Source: Biomphalaria glabrata (Eukaryota > Mollusca > Gastropoda > Planorbidae). From it: a stretch of 64,000 nt of DNA. How positions within the stretch are numbered: the stretch's first letter is position 1; each line of letters begins with the position of its first letter. Below are positions 33,617 through 45,139 of the stretch, one piece after another. The DNA is taken from the NCBI RefSeq assembly GCF_947242115.1, contig NC_074715.1, positions 54,146,670 to 54,210,669 of the forward strand. Reading direction: 5' to 3'. The notes beneath the pieces were generated by a model, which ran no database searches, was not told the origin of the DNA, and worked only from the letters and a program-made list of their open reading frames with translations. A program made the position numbers and the translations under genes.

Positions 33617-34978
33617 TTATAAATATTAAGAATGTAATAACAATAATAATACCTCAGCAGTCAGCCAAACAAAATACTTTCTCCTGCACACATCTACTTT
33701 GTATAGAAGGAGATAGGATTGTGGTTGTTGATAGTTTATACCTATTGATATTTCTTTTTTACCTGCCTAGGTGGATCTAGTGGAGGGCTCCCTCTGATCT
33801 TATGTGAAAACACAAACTCAAAGAGCAAAACAAACAATGTGAACATTTGAGCGACTCTGACAGCACTGAAATAGATCTGTGAGTGTTGATTAAAATTACA
33901 AGTATTTTATCAAATATATTATTTTGTTTCTCAACTTTGTGAAATTACATGAAGCAGATCTGACTAGTATATTCCAGTCTTTTTATTACCCTATGTTCTG
34001 TACATTGTCTGCTCTAGCATTACTTGTATGGTGTATCTTTTTGTTTATATTTACTCACACTCTGAAACAACAAAAGGAAAAAAAGCAATTTAAGCTTACT
34101 GAATTCAGAAAGAAAATAAATAAAGCTAAACAATTAGAAAGAAATTTTTTTTTTTTTTAATCTTGAATGGATAAATCAGTATCTAACTTCTTTGCACATT
34201 TAATATTTTACAAGAGACAGTTCAATTTTCCTGCAGGAAGACGTGGGATGGCAGCCAATAGACCATGAACAACCAAGCAGCCATTCCGTGTAAGCCATCA
34301 TTTATTGAATTATTCATTTATACTTATCTTGAAATATTTAAAAAAAGAAAAACAAGTAATGGTCAAGACAAGCAGTCATATATATAAATATATTAATTCT
34401 CGGTTAACTGTTTACAATAGCCACTCTCTCTTGAGCTGACCAGTGCATTTTGAACGAAATCTCCATCCATAATGTTTAACTAATACTTGTGTTGTTGTGC
34501 TCTGACTGTGTTACTCAAGAGGAGTGTGCCACTGTTATGGGAAGAGTGTTTCGTTAACGAACTCAGTAGACTTTATTTATTTGTTAGTAATAAGTTGGTT
34601 TATGTAAATAGTATGTATATTTTTTTTTTGTAAAAGACATTTTGTTTTGATATGAGACAGTAGTTTGTCTCATGGATGTTGTCATTTGATTATGACATTT
34701 ATTATATTATTGTAAACCATTGTTTTGGTTTTTGAGATGAGACACTATTGTGCCTCTGTGATGCTGGTTCCTGTCCTACTATTTTGAATTTGTTTCATTA
34801 TTTTATTTCAAGCGGTACTTAGAAAAAGCTCAAGGTTGTTGTGTATGTAAAATCTTTGTTTCATGAAGTATCTTTTTTTTTTTTTTTATATAATATCGCC
34901 TATCAAACTTGTATAAGCTCTCTGCTTATAAATTTCTGATAATTCAATTTCCAAAAGTTAAGAAAAATGCCCTGAAGC

Positions 34979-34995
34979 CAGTGGCGTAGCTCAGG
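34979..34995 (+). mobile_element. DNA transposon terminus (CAGTGGCGTAGC-type)
   Basis: cagtggcgtagctcagg is a TIR-like start, followed by purine-rich DNA. It may be one end of the element that left the hAT-like fragment at 35390-35596, but the other end is not seen. Confidence 0.35.
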
Positions 34996-35389
34996 TGAGG
35001 AGAGGAGAGGGGAGAATTTGAAGATTCCCCCAAATTGAGTGTCTGAAATTTGTTTTTAAATAAATTAAATGTTACGTCACTTTCATGTAATCCTGCCTTT
35101 CACATTGTTATATCAGTTAGTGACCCTGTTGCATGTATTCCACACAGAGTATTAACTCTTTCCATGCGGGGTCATTCTCAATTTCAAGATTAACTTCCAT
35201 AGCGATGACTAGTGCCGTGTTACTCTCAGGAAGTAACTTAGTATAAAGGGTAGTTTAAGAGCACTGAAAACAAAGGAGACCATGAACGTGTTGAAGAAAA
35301 GTATCACTAGTCAGATGATTTATACAAAGATACAGCAATTGAAGTAGTGAAAATGTCTCTTAATAAGAGAAGCAGTGCTGAAGAGATTT

Positions 35390-35596
35390 CATTCTAGTGT
35401 CCATCCTACAGTTGCTGATTCAGAAAGTTTCTTCAACAGCTTGATGATTTTGTCAAGCTGCAAAGAAACTGCCCACGTAGTTTTCTCTCTTGCAGACCAC
35501 CTTGTATTACTGTCCTTTTTTAAACTCCAGGCTCCAGCTTCTTTCAGTTTGGCCCATCTCTGGGGTGAATTGGAAAAAAAGTTGACTTCATTTGGA
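35390..35596 (-). mobile_element. hAT-like (DUF4371/ZMYM type) transposase fragment
   Basis: The minus strand is open for about 68 codons: NEVNFFSNSPQRWAKLKEAG, AWSLKKDSNTRWSAREKTTW, then LDKIIKLLKKLSESATVGWT. FF..S..RW..L......LK...DTRWSAR is the conserved middle block of metazoan hAT transposases with a DUF4371 domain. No flanking transposase sequence was found, so it is a remnant. Confidence 0.65.
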
Positions 35597-35887
35597 AATG
35601 AATGACGAATTCAAAGTCTGGAAAACCATTTGGACACCTTTGGGTTTCTTCTTGAATAATGACACGCTGATAAAAAACTGTTACTTTTTCCTGTTTGATG
35701 AAATACAGGCAAAGTGCTTAATAAGCTAAAATGTTGTAATTTTTGTTGCCTTAGAAAAAGACTTATAAAACTACATCTCTATGTTATAGCTAGGAGTGAA
35801 GATAACTTGAGAAACACAAGCAATGAAGTTAGTAACATAAAGTCAAGGTTGATAGTAAGTATTTACAAACTTATATCAACTCACTCT

Positions 35888-35998
35888 GTCTGTCTGTCTG
35901 GCCAAAAGTTTGTACACAATATTTCTCTGACACCCAATCTTAAGCTGAAATTTGCACAATTATTTCTTTTACCTGAAAACACAAGAATCAATTAAAAA
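35888..35998 (+). repeat. Dispersed repeat (CTGTCTGTCTG...acacaagaatcaatt)
   Basis: Shares with 61774-61920 the order (CTGT)n, 'tttct', 'agctgaaa.tt.gca', 'tttcttttacctga.aaca', 'caagaatcaatt'. An unnamed interspersed family with two copies here. Confidence 0.65.
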
Positions 35999-36347
35999 AA
36001 TTAATCAATTAGTACCCTAACCTGCACCCATGAGGGGACCTTCACCACCCAAAGGGGTAACAGCGGTGGGTTTTGAACTGATTAGCAAGCCTTTCCCACA
36101 TCCCCACCACGTGAAGGTACACTCAGGTACACTCGCTAGAGCATACAGTGGTAGCTCACTGAGAGCCATGTTTGCTCACGTACTTAGCCATCATAGTGGG
36201 TAACAACTGGCCACTTCAATACATGTGTACTGCTCTGAGTACCAACGACAACTGACTTAAATTGAGTTTAGTAATTATCACTTCCTCTTCTTCTTTGAGT
36301 TTTTTCTCATGCTATCACCTTTTTGACCCAAGTTGAACAAATAACAT

Positions 36348-36575
36348 AGTGGCTGAGTGGTAAAGGACTTGACTTCTGAACCAAGGGGTCATGGGTTCAA
36401 GTCCTGATGAAGATGGATTTTAATTTTTGTGATTTCTAGGACACTTGAGTCCACCCAAGTTGAATGTGTACCTAGCATTAGTTGAGGATAAGTAAAGGTG
36501 GTTGTTTGTTGTGCTGGCCACATGACACCTTTGTTAACCTTTGGCCACAGAAACAGATGACCTTACATAACAGTT
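36348..36575 (+). repeat. SINE-A copy, plus orientation
   Basis: A box tggctgagtggtaaagg (about 36352), B box gggttcaagtcc (about 36393), then 'gtccacccaagttgaatgtg', 'gtgctggccacatgacacct', 'ggccacagaaacagatgacc'. Head and core are complete; the last part of the tail is missing. Confidence 0.9.
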
Positions 36576-36735
36576 TTTTTTTTATAAATAAACAAACAAA
36601 ACAACATTTAAACCCATTAGCCACTTCTGCTGTCCAGAACGTTTTAGTCCTATACTGTTTTTATTAGATGTTCCTAAAACCCCTTTTCAATATTTGAAAC
36701 TTTTTAAATTAAATATTTCTTCAGTCTCATTGCTA

Positions 36736-38580
36736 GGTTTTTCATCTTCTTCATCGTTCTCATTGTTATGTTGGAGTGTTCATATGACTAGACCAATACA
36801 TGAGATGAACTGCGCAGTGGTTTCCAAATCAGGGAGTTCTCCATATAGTTTTCTTTCTATTGGGGTGATTTGGGGCCAATGTCTTATACGGGCTTCTTGG
36901 TAAAGAGAGCAGTTTTGGAGGAGGTGGTCAGCATTTTCTGGTGATACTCCACATGGGCAGATTTCACTGGTTCCAATTTTGAGCTTCCGGAACATGTGTT
37001 GTATCATTCTGTTGTGTCCGGTCCTGAGTCGAAAGATTAGACATTGGTCTTGTCGGGATAGCTTATAGTAAGCGTCATTTTTTTTGTGATTTGGATGAGA
37101 GCTCGTCCATTTCTCATTTATTTTATCTACAATTAATTTCTTTATTTCTTCTGGATAGAGTGCAGAGTTTACTTGTGAGTTTGTTCTCCCACTCTTGGCG
37201 AGTGTGTCAGCCTTCTCATTTCCTTCTAGTTGTATATGGGCTAGTATCCATTGAATAACAGTTTTTTTGCTGTTGTTGTTGAGCTTTGTAAGTGCTGTTC
37301 TGAGGTTTTTAATATAAGAGGAATCAGAGTTTTGCAAGCTTTGGAGGGTTGTTTTTGCATCGGTTAGCAAGACAATCTGACTGTGAGTGGAACTTGGATG
37401 ATTTGCTAGCATGGTAGCAGCTAGTGCTAAGTGCTTCCCTTTCTGCTCTGTAACTTTCAGAGAGCTCTCCAGTTGCAATGGATTTTTCTAGTTTTCCCTC
37501 CATCTGGCCATTCGATAAGTATTCCAGCTCCTCCATTTGTGGTGGCTTTATGGGATGAGCCATCCGTGTAAACTCTTATCCACTGATTGCTAGGGTAATT
37601 GGTATGTAGAAAACAGTTCACTATTTCCTTGAGCTCTGTTGGTCTGTAATCAGATTTTCTTTTTATGTTTTCAATATGGTCCCTTATAGTAGGAAGAGGG
37701 CTTTCGTCCCAGGGTGGAGATTCGTTATAGTTTATCGAGGATTCCAGAGTAATTTTTTCAAGTGGTGTTTCTTTTTTAGGTTTAGAGATTCCTGTATGAA
37801 ATTGGTCCTTTTGAGACGTTTTTTTCTGCCAGTTTTGTGGATTTTTGTTCTGAGTGGGTGCCTTTCCAAGGTTTCCAATTTAGTGAATTGGGAAAGGATT
37901 TTTATTTCTCTTCTTTCATCCAGAGAGATCAGGGCAGTGGTTTCCTCCATAGCTCTTATGGGTGTTGTTTTGATTGCTCCTGTCATTATCCTTAAACCAA
38001 TATTTTGAACCTTGTCTATTTTTCTTAGGTTGGTTTGGGCTGCTGAGCCCCATGCTGAGGCACCATATTCTAGTACAGGTCTTACATAACTGGTATAGGT
38101 CTTTTTCAGGATGTTGTGATTAGCTCCCCAATCTGTGCCAGCTAATTTTTTCAAGAGGAATAGTCTCTGGATGCCTTTACTCTGTGTTTTATCTATTTGG
38201 TTTTTCCAGGTTAGTCTCGGGTCATAGGTGACTCCAATATATGTAGGGCTGTCATTTTTTTCTAAAGCTTCCAAATCTAATGTTAATTTTATTGTTTGTT
38301 GTTTTGTTGACAGTGTGAATATGGTATATGTTGTCTTTTTTGTGTTGATGGACATGCCCCAGTCTTTGGACCAATTATTGAGTATATCGAGAGCATCATG
38401 TAATCGAAATTTCGATGTTCCTACATATTCTTCTGTGCTAATTAAGGCATGGTCATCTGCATACATGCTGCTTTTGACTTTTCTTGGTAGGTTTTGATTT
38501 AGATCGTTTATGAATATTAGGAACAGTGTTGGGGATAAGACTCCTCCTTGGGGGACGCCATTTTTTTATAGCCACTGCCA
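36736..38580 (-). mobile_element. Nimbus-like (I-clade) LINE: RT C-half, RNase H, CCHC tail
   Basis: Minus-strand order: GVPQGGVLSPTLFLIFINDL (RT motif, about 38566-38500); MYADDHALI (catalytic YADD, 38466) running open to 37732 with YIGVTYDPRLTW and GASAWGSAAQTN; RNase H start YTDGSSHKATTNGGAGILI (about 37570); then, after a frame change near 37490, SQIVLLTDAKTTLQSL (catalytic Asp) and LEGNEKADTLAK (catalytic Asp); C-terminal knuckle CPCGVSPENADHLLQNC and a natural-looking end at 36780. RT followed by RNase H is typical of the I clade, and the family matches my memory of Nimbus from Biomphalaria glabrata. The 5' end is truncated at about 38580. Only one clear frameshift separates the RT and RNase H frames. 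Confidence 0.85.
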
Positions 38581-38584
38581 GGTT

Positions 38585-40170
38585 AATTACAAATCATTTT
38601 GGAGAAAACTGATTTTATTTTTCATTAAAAGGAAGAATCTTTATACCTTATTTTCAGTTATAATCTCTATTTTTCTAGCTGTAGTTTGTATTTTTATATT
38701 AAATACAAAAATGTGACCTACTTCTCTTTGCTTAAGATTATAAAGGTAATCGGGGGTAGGACGTAGTGGGTTTATACAATGTTCAATATCAAATTGTTAA
38801 TTTTTGGTAAACTCTTTAATTTCTTCAAATTTATCAGTCTTAGAGAAATTGATTTAAAATTTTGTCTTGGGAAATTCTATTAGGATGTAGCTTACAGAAA
38901 TCAGGTGTGTCCACAATATATACATATAAAAATGCACATAAATTAAAACTAATTTTAAATATCTTTATAAATATTTGGCAATGTCTCATAAAATGTTTCA
39001 TGTAAATGAAGATTATTCTTATTGGCTATATTTCAATACATTCAGTTAAAGCAGTAGTGGCCTTAGGGGGTAGCTAGTGGGGCAACCGCCCCCCTGCAAT
39101 TAGAGATTCCATTGTTTTAGTCAACTTCGAAAACCAGATCAGTTCTCATAAACTAAGATATTTGATATTATATGATTTGATTTGATACAAATTATTATGT
39201 AAGTTCTTAACATACTTTTGGTTACAAATTCTCATTCTGTTTGGAAAAGACAGCATCTCATAACCTGCAGTATTTTTTTTTAAACCTTTTTTTTTTAAAT
39301 TTCTTTAAATTACAGTGTACAAATTACAACTTTTGAATTGTTCTTTGCATTATCATTACATGATACATTTCATGTGAGGACAAAGAATCCGCTACTAGCC
39401 CTAAACTTTTATAAACTCAACAGAGCATCACATCTTCATTTAATATACTCCAGCTATAGCGTGCTTTGGTATTCAATGTGTTCTAATGTTTAAAATAAAA
39501 AAGCTAAATAAATTTTTTTTTTTTTTTTCTTTCAGCCAATATGAAAAAGAGTGAGTTTTCACAGCATGACAGTTTTTTCTTAGAAGACTTTTCACAGTGT
39601 CAACTTTGTATTGTGGCTTTCTTCAATTGTCATAAAGATCAGTGAATTCTGTTAATTCTAGATTTGAAATTTTGTAACTTAATACTGTGATTAAATACTG
39701 AATTGTACCTCACCCTTGTTACTTTTATCTGTACAGCCAATGATTATGAATGTTAAGAATTCCAGTTTTTTCAAATTATGAATTGGGTACAGGCTGAGAA
39801 TATTATTTGAATTATGGCTTTAAAAACAAAATAGTTTAATTTTTATTATAACAAGTTTGATTGCATTAAAGTGTTCAACTAAAATAAAGTAGTTATTAAA
39901 CTAAAATTTTATCATGAATTTCAAAATATAGTTAACCAAACAAACTTTTCATAACTTTTGTATTGGAGGGGGGGGTTGAATTTGACCTATATAGGCCTAG
40001 ATATAATTATTCAACTGTATGCCTACAGTTCGATCTTATTCTTTTAACTTTGTACAAATATTTATCCATAATAAAATCAGTAATAAGGAAAATGTTTCTT
40101 ACATAAACATTAATGCACAATAAAATAATGTTTAAAATGCTAGCACAATACAAATGTCTAGAATAAAAAC
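38585..40170. other. No gene recognised
   Basis: AT-rich. A 15-base exon-like island at 39536-39550 (acceptor ttctttcag, then donor gtgagt) could be a micro-exon of the coiled-coil relic, but it is too short to support. Confidence 0.35.
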
Positions 40171-40179
40171 ATAGAGCCT

Positions 40180-40425
40180 GGAAGCTCAAAATTGGAACCA
40201 GTGAAATCTGCCCATGTGGAGTGTCACCAGATAATGCCCACCATATCCTCCAAAACTGCTCTCTTTACCAAGAGGCCCGTACTAGACACTGGCCCCAAAA
40301 CACCTCAATAGAAAGAAAACTATACGGAGAGCTCTCTGATTTGGAAACCACTGCGCAGTTCATCACATGTATTGGTCTAGTCATCTGAACGCTTTAACAT
40401 AAAATGAGAACAAAGAAGAAGTATA
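40180..40425 (+). mobile_element. Nimbus-like LINE, 3' fragment
   Basis: Open frame to a natural stop at 40388: WKLKIGTSEICPCGVSPDNA, HHILQNCSLYQEARTRHWPQ, then LETTAQFITCIGLVI. Identical in layout to the C-terminus at 36780-36970, on the other strand. The knuckle is intact (CPCG...HH...C). 5'-truncated; the 3' UTR runs to about 40425. Confidence 0.85.
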
Positions 40426-40429
40426 GAAC

Positions 40430-42930
40430 CATTTGATAACATTTGTGTTAGTGGAGCCAGGAGAACCTACCCATAGCTTTTGTGGAGATATCTACCTTCT
40501 ACAAGTTTCATTACAGATCTACTTGATAAGACCATATACACTATAAACACTTATGTACATTTGTTCATACACATATGTGATTCAATGTAGTTAAGACTGC
40601 CCAAATTAAGCTTGTCGCAGTTAGTAATGTTGTTGAGTATATTTGTAAAAATGTACACTATCAAATAGCGCCACTTACTTCTGTAGGCGATGACGTCATT
40701 CATGGTATTAATATTTTGTGCAACATTTTATTCCTTGTCCCATTGTCATGAGTGACGTAATGGATCAGCTCTTATTTTGGGGTCTTTTTCGCCTTATTGT
40801 AATTGATAGACAAGATGTACTTTTTGAGGTCCTGAATGAATCTTGGTTTTATACTACTGGTCAGCCTTAGCATAATGCCTTGGATTTGTTTTTGTTGGGA
40901 CTATTTGACCTCTGTTTAGGTTTAACTGTGAATAGACTTTGTTTTTAATGATTTAACTGTATAGAATTTAGCCCTTGTTATGTAAAGGGAGAGTGATCCT
41001 TAAAGGATTATGGGCACGACATGGCCTAAATTGTGCCGATGTGCCTAAACTCAAACTCCTCTGTTTAGGGTGATTTGTATTTTATATTGTAACGATATTC
41101 TTTAAACAGATTTGTTCGTATTTCTAGTTTTAGAGATTGTCTGTTATTTTTATAGGGTTTCAGTTAATTATTTCATTGTTGATTCAATGCTGTGGGTTTT
41201 TGGTATTACCCTGGACATTGTCGTCGTCATCTTTGTATTGTTGGTCAGAAGTTAATGACAGTTCTAGTATGCCGCTATCATGATTGATGTCCGTTGGCAG
41301 TTTATACAGAACTTATTACAGAGACGAATCTTTGGCATACGATATGAAACTGTGATGTTGAAGTCAGTGTTTTCAAGCAACATATTGGTGCTTACTTTTA
41401 TTTATGCTTTTTAAAGTTATTACTTACAATGAATTTATGACTTTTTATCTTTATATTTATTTGTGAAAAATTATCATTCACATTATTCCTTTCGATATTA
41501 TTGTATAAATATTATTCTATTAAATTCATATTTTATTTTAACTTATCATACATATTGTTTATTATTTTATGAACAAACTGAGTGTGTACTGAGTGTGTAT
41601 GGTATGTCTGTTAGGCTGAACTTCGAAACTATGTATAATCATCAAGCAAAAGATAACAATTATTCTTTAATACACACACATATTGCAATTAAAATTTTAC
41701 TTAATTACCTAGACATTTAAAAATCTAATCATAAATAAAGTCCTGACAGGATAGGCATTATTTAGATTGTCTTTACAATAATTTTAAAAAAATGTTAAAC
41801 CATATAAATACATAATAACCATTGGGAGGACTAATTCACAACAATAACAACTGAATCATAGTTCTACAAATGACAAGAAATAAAATGGCTGCCACTAGAA
41901 TGATTGTAGGAATCAGTGGAACACAAAAGAGTTCTTCTGTCAATATACAAGGTGTTTAAATGTAAAAAAAAATAATAAAGCATAAAAAAACAACAACATA
42001 GAAAACACCCCCTTTTCCACTAAAATTAATTTCAATGAGTGGTTGTGCTAGTAATCTAGCAAATTACATTTTTAAAACTCCCTCACAATTGTATCTATTT
42101 TAACAATGGTAGTAGACATGGCTAAGAAAAAAAAATGTTTCATTACTTTTATATGATTAACGTTTATTAGATTTGAGAGTGCAGAAGTTAAACAAAAGCA
42201 TAAACTAAGATGAACTCTTTTCAATAAGAGGTAGAATCAAGGTGATAGTCCAGCCAGCAAAACCAATGTTTTGATGAAGCAAGTTTTATCCAGCAAAACT
42301 TTTGCAGTTTGTCTAATGAATGGAATAATGACAAATTTATGTGGTCAAATAAAAACAAGTATCATCTGGACATCTAATACAAATGTCACTGGTAAACTTT
42401 AAGAACAGTTCTAGAGAAAAGAAGATATGTGCTAAAATAAATAAAGATCTATACAAACAAATATACAGACTGTATGAAATAAGAGTAATTAGCCACAGAG
42501 AAACCCAAGTGAAACTCGTTAGTAAAAATCATGAGCTATTGTAATATACAATATTTATATAATATTTAACTTTTTTTTTCAGTTTATGTTGTAATAAATG
42601 TTTCTATGACAAAATAATTCACACCTTGTTTTTCATATTCAATAATATTGAGAATAATTCAAGTTGGAGGTGATGACATTTTTTAAAATTGATCTTATAA
42701 AGCAACAAAACAATTTGAAGTCTCAATAAACTTATCTTTTTGTAGGAATGAATACTATTTTTAAATACTAGTCCAAAAACTTAAGGTTACAGAGCACCCC
42801 ACCCTGAAAAAGAAAACTTTTTTTTCTTTCTGTTCTATCAACATTTAAAAAAAGTTTTTTAGGTCTATGAAAAATTGGACAGGAAATAAAATCATGTATT
42901 GATGTGGACAAAACTCAAAAGGGATGATTA
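40430..42930. other. Long spacer without recognised genes
   Basis: AT-rich. The stretch 40980-41060 ('gggcacgacatggcctaaat', 'tgtgccgatgtgcctaaact') resembles 3' UTR sequence I associate with molluscan LINEs, but no coding part is attached. No exons or SINE boxes found. Confidence 0.35.
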
Positions 42931-42934
42931 AGGT

Positions 42935-43113
42935 CAGTGCTGCCCAACCTTTTCCAGCCTGAAGGCTGAATTTCTTATACATGTCATGGGCCACACAAAA
43001 AAAGGCAAGTCCAATGAAATTAGTCTCTGCACCATGAGCAGAAGCTTCAAAAGCCAAACTGCACTGCATCATGGGTCAGTTATGGCCTGCAGGCTCTAAG
43101 TTGGGTAACACTG
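42935..43113. mobile_element. hAT-type MITE, 179 bp
   Basis: Left end cagtgctgcccaacctttt and right end agttgggtaacactg form imperfect terminal inverted repeats (cagtg.t.cccaac.t). The interior contains 'gggccacac' and 'atggcctgcaggct' words common near hAT ends. No convincing 8-bp duplication remains. Confidence 0.65.
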
Positions 43114-43114
43114 T

Positions 43115-44040
43115 TTTGGATGCATACATTCTTTTTAAGAATGCAAAAAAAAGACATGAAAAAATAAGCATCTATTTTTATTATTATCTCGGATTGCCAA
43201 TAGTGGTTACCATGTTCTAAGATACATAACAAAACAGTTTTAAAAAATGTGATATGTTAGTTTTAAATTATTTTTTATATTTCAAAGATTTGATAAAATA
43301 TTGTTATTAAACAAATAAATGTGTCATTAGCAAAGATGAAAATGAGGAGAAAAGAAGCAAAGAAAACTGCATACAAAATCATTGTGTGTATTTATTTAAG
43401 AGGAATTTTAAGACTAAGACTAAGACTGCTTTATTGATCCTAACGGAAATTTGTTGTGATTTCATTTCCCCTCTTGAAAACATGCACTGGCTGAAAATCC
43501 TTTTCATATTGGCTGTTAGCAATAGTCAATAAAATACTATTTTCCTGTGCATTAGCTTATTACCAACATGCAGTAGTTCCTTGTGTATTGGCTAAGCCAA
43601 TCTGCCACCCAAACCTTGAATGCAATTAGCTTTTGAAAATGAGTCATCTTTCAGTTTTAAAGAAATTTTTTAAAATGCTCATTTTTAGGAAAGAGATTAA
43701 ATTCCTAGGGCACTGGCTAATCAAACAGAGCTCCCAATAAACAAATAATGCCCAAGTGGACTTATAAGACATTTGAAATACAAACTATTACACCTGGTTA
43801 AAATTGATACTTATGAATTAACTAAGTTTAATTTCTTTTGGAACCAACTTTTTAAGAAGCCTATCACAAACTTCATCCTTTTAACATGCTGCAGGTTACC
43901 TTTGTAAAGAATTGAAGAAAGTGGGCCTCAATTTTGGTAGACATTTGTGTTTTTCAAATACAACAATAACCAAACCATCTGTTTGTTATGTCAGCATTGA
44001 AATAAATGTTTCAGGTCAGGATGAGAGGTCAATATCCGGA
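43115..44040. other. Spacer with one LINE tail
   Basis: Apart from the LINE tail at 43409-43475, no feature recognised. Confidence 0.4.
43409..43475 (-). mobile_element. LINE 3' tail only (AGTCTT family)
   Basis: 'aagactaagactaagactgc' + 'tttattgatcctaacggaaa' + 'tttgttgtgat' is the complement of the 3' end of the LINE at 31800-33108. An extreme 5' truncation. Confidence 0.8.
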
Positions 44041-44049
44041 GAGGATTTT

Positions 44050-44563
44050 TCACTCATAGTTTCCATGTTCTGTTTTGGGCTGGGCATAGGTCACATGTGT
44101 TCTCCACATCAGCACTGACCTGGGATGAGCATTTGCTGCTACAAGTAGCATCACTGCAGCCACCATTACAGCCAAAGCAAACATCATTAATGTTATTGTC
44201 TTGATAGGATGAGTGCTGCTTTTACTTACTTACAGGAAAAAGTTTTGAGATTGGCAAGTGCCTAGCAGAAGAAGTGGATGAGTTTTTGCTACAACGAACT
44301 TGACGTTTTTTAATGTTGTTAACCTAGTCTCTTGTCCATCAGCTTCATCTTCACTTCGATACTCCCTGATTGCAGTGGCAGGTCCCAAAAAGTTTAGTGT
44401 CTTAGAATAGGTCAGTAGTATGAAGCCCTGCAGGGTTTAGTTTGTCTGGTGTTTGGGTGTCCAGTGAAGCTTCATATGTAGATTGAGATTTGAGCCGAGA
44501 GGTAATGTCTTTCATAGACCCTCTGCTGTTATTGCGACGATGACGAGACTTCCTGGCACGCAT
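44050..44563 (-). other. Unassigned coding-like stretch (basic N-part, membrane-like or Cys-rich C-part)
   Basis: Minus strand. From an ATG at 44563 a 53-codon frame runs to 44402: MRARKSRHRRNNSRGSMKDI, then TSRLKSQSTYEASLDTQTPD. A second frame continues through IREYRSEDEADGQET. A third reads VNNIKKRQVRCSKNSSTSS just before a donor-like gtaagtaagtaa (about 44232). Below that, one frame (44229-44050) has a clear hydrophobic helix (TITLMMFALAVMVAAVMLLV) and another is Cys-rich (VCFGCNGGCSDATCSSKCSS). Which frame was real is undecidable by eye. The composition looks like host protein rather than transposon. Possibly a decayed gene with small indels, or two exons around an intron starting at gtaagt. 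Confidence 0.3.
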
Positions 44564-44805
44564 TTTCGTAGGAGGTGGTGGTACCAGCTAAGACCTGGTT
44601 GTCATGCTCCCTTCTGTGTTTTTTATAGAGTCAGGGCTAAAGTCAAAAGAGAAAAAAAAAGTGTCTTTATTTTTGTTGTCTCATCTCTATCTCTTAAAAA
44701 AAAAACTAGATGTATAACATTCTAAAATTCATTTCTTTTTCTTTTTCTGAATACCAAACTATTGGTCCTAATAGTACAGTCCACAGAAGCACTTTCAAAA
44801 CTTAA

Positions 44806-45125
44806 AATAATATGGAAAGACAAGGCTTAGCCCTCAGCACCAAAATCAGACTGATGTGCTCCCTGGTCATGGCCACATTTTTATATGCTTGCGAGTCTTG
44901 GACGCTGACTGCAGAGCTAGAGAGGAGGATCCTAGCAATGAAATTGAGATGCTACAGAAGGATCCTAGTTATCACATTCAAAGACCACATCACAAACCAT
45001 GAGATTTGAGACAGGGTTACTGCAGCGATCGGACCCCATGATGACCTGCTAACTATTGTAAAAAAAATGCAAGCTTAAAATCTATGGCCATATAACAAGA
45101 TCTACGGGGCTTGCAAAGACCTTCC
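44806..45125 (+). mobile_element. LINE C-terminal fragment (STKIRLM...LYACESWTLT)
   Basis: Frame 44812-45009 encodes MERQGLALSTKIRLMCSLVM, ATFLYACESWTLTAELERRI and CYRRILVITFKDHITNHEI, the RT C-terminal domain of a snail/trematode LINE family. After a stop it continues with HDDLLTIVKK and 'acaagatctacggggcttgc'. The same family is at 50640-50915. It directly precedes the RTE-type element. Confidence 0.8.
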
Positions 45126-45139
45126 TTCAGGGAACAGTA

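Larger units (their letters stand above)
19778..34289 (+). pseudogene. Decayed coiled-coil protein gene, six exon relics
   Basis: Exons: 19778-19848, 27850-27975, 28551-28643, 29885-30012, 33771-33878, 34237-34289. Each is flanked by a pyrimidine-rich AG acceptor and a GT donor (gtaatc, gtgagt, gtaaga, gtatag, gtgagt, gtaagc). Phases join 2>2, 2>2, 0>0 and 2>2 along the first five. The product is strongly heptad-like: VKSLESSLKEKEHEVKQEQQ, LQKILDNHYTEKSELSSKI, ELAALEELNAQLVEES, then a less coiled part (DHRYQPENPAV, KHKLKEQNKQCEHLSDSDS). It would be a long intracellular coiled-coil protein; I do not recognise the family. Lesions: TAG in exon 1 (after KELLK), an 8-A run in exon 3 where nine As would keep frame and donor phase, and TAG plus TGA in exon 5. 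Exon 6 is open in phase 0 but the joining phase has a stop. A hAT-type element, LINEs and SINEs sit in the introns. A low-quality assembly could mimic some lesions, but four together suggest a pseudogene. Confidence 0.55.

Noticed and set aside
36010-36250. Possible further SINE with box-like words (gttttgaactg, tggtagctcactga)
   Set aside because: Boxes are in inconsistent order and no second copy of the tail exists in the window.
39536-39550. 15-base micro-exon between ttctttcag and gtgagt
   Set aside because: Too short to distinguish from chance, and phase with neighbours cannot be tested because the gene is decayed.
41463-41720. 85-codon plus frame, hydrophobic/aromatic
   Set aside because: Composition follows the AT-rich DNA; no conserved motif or splice support.
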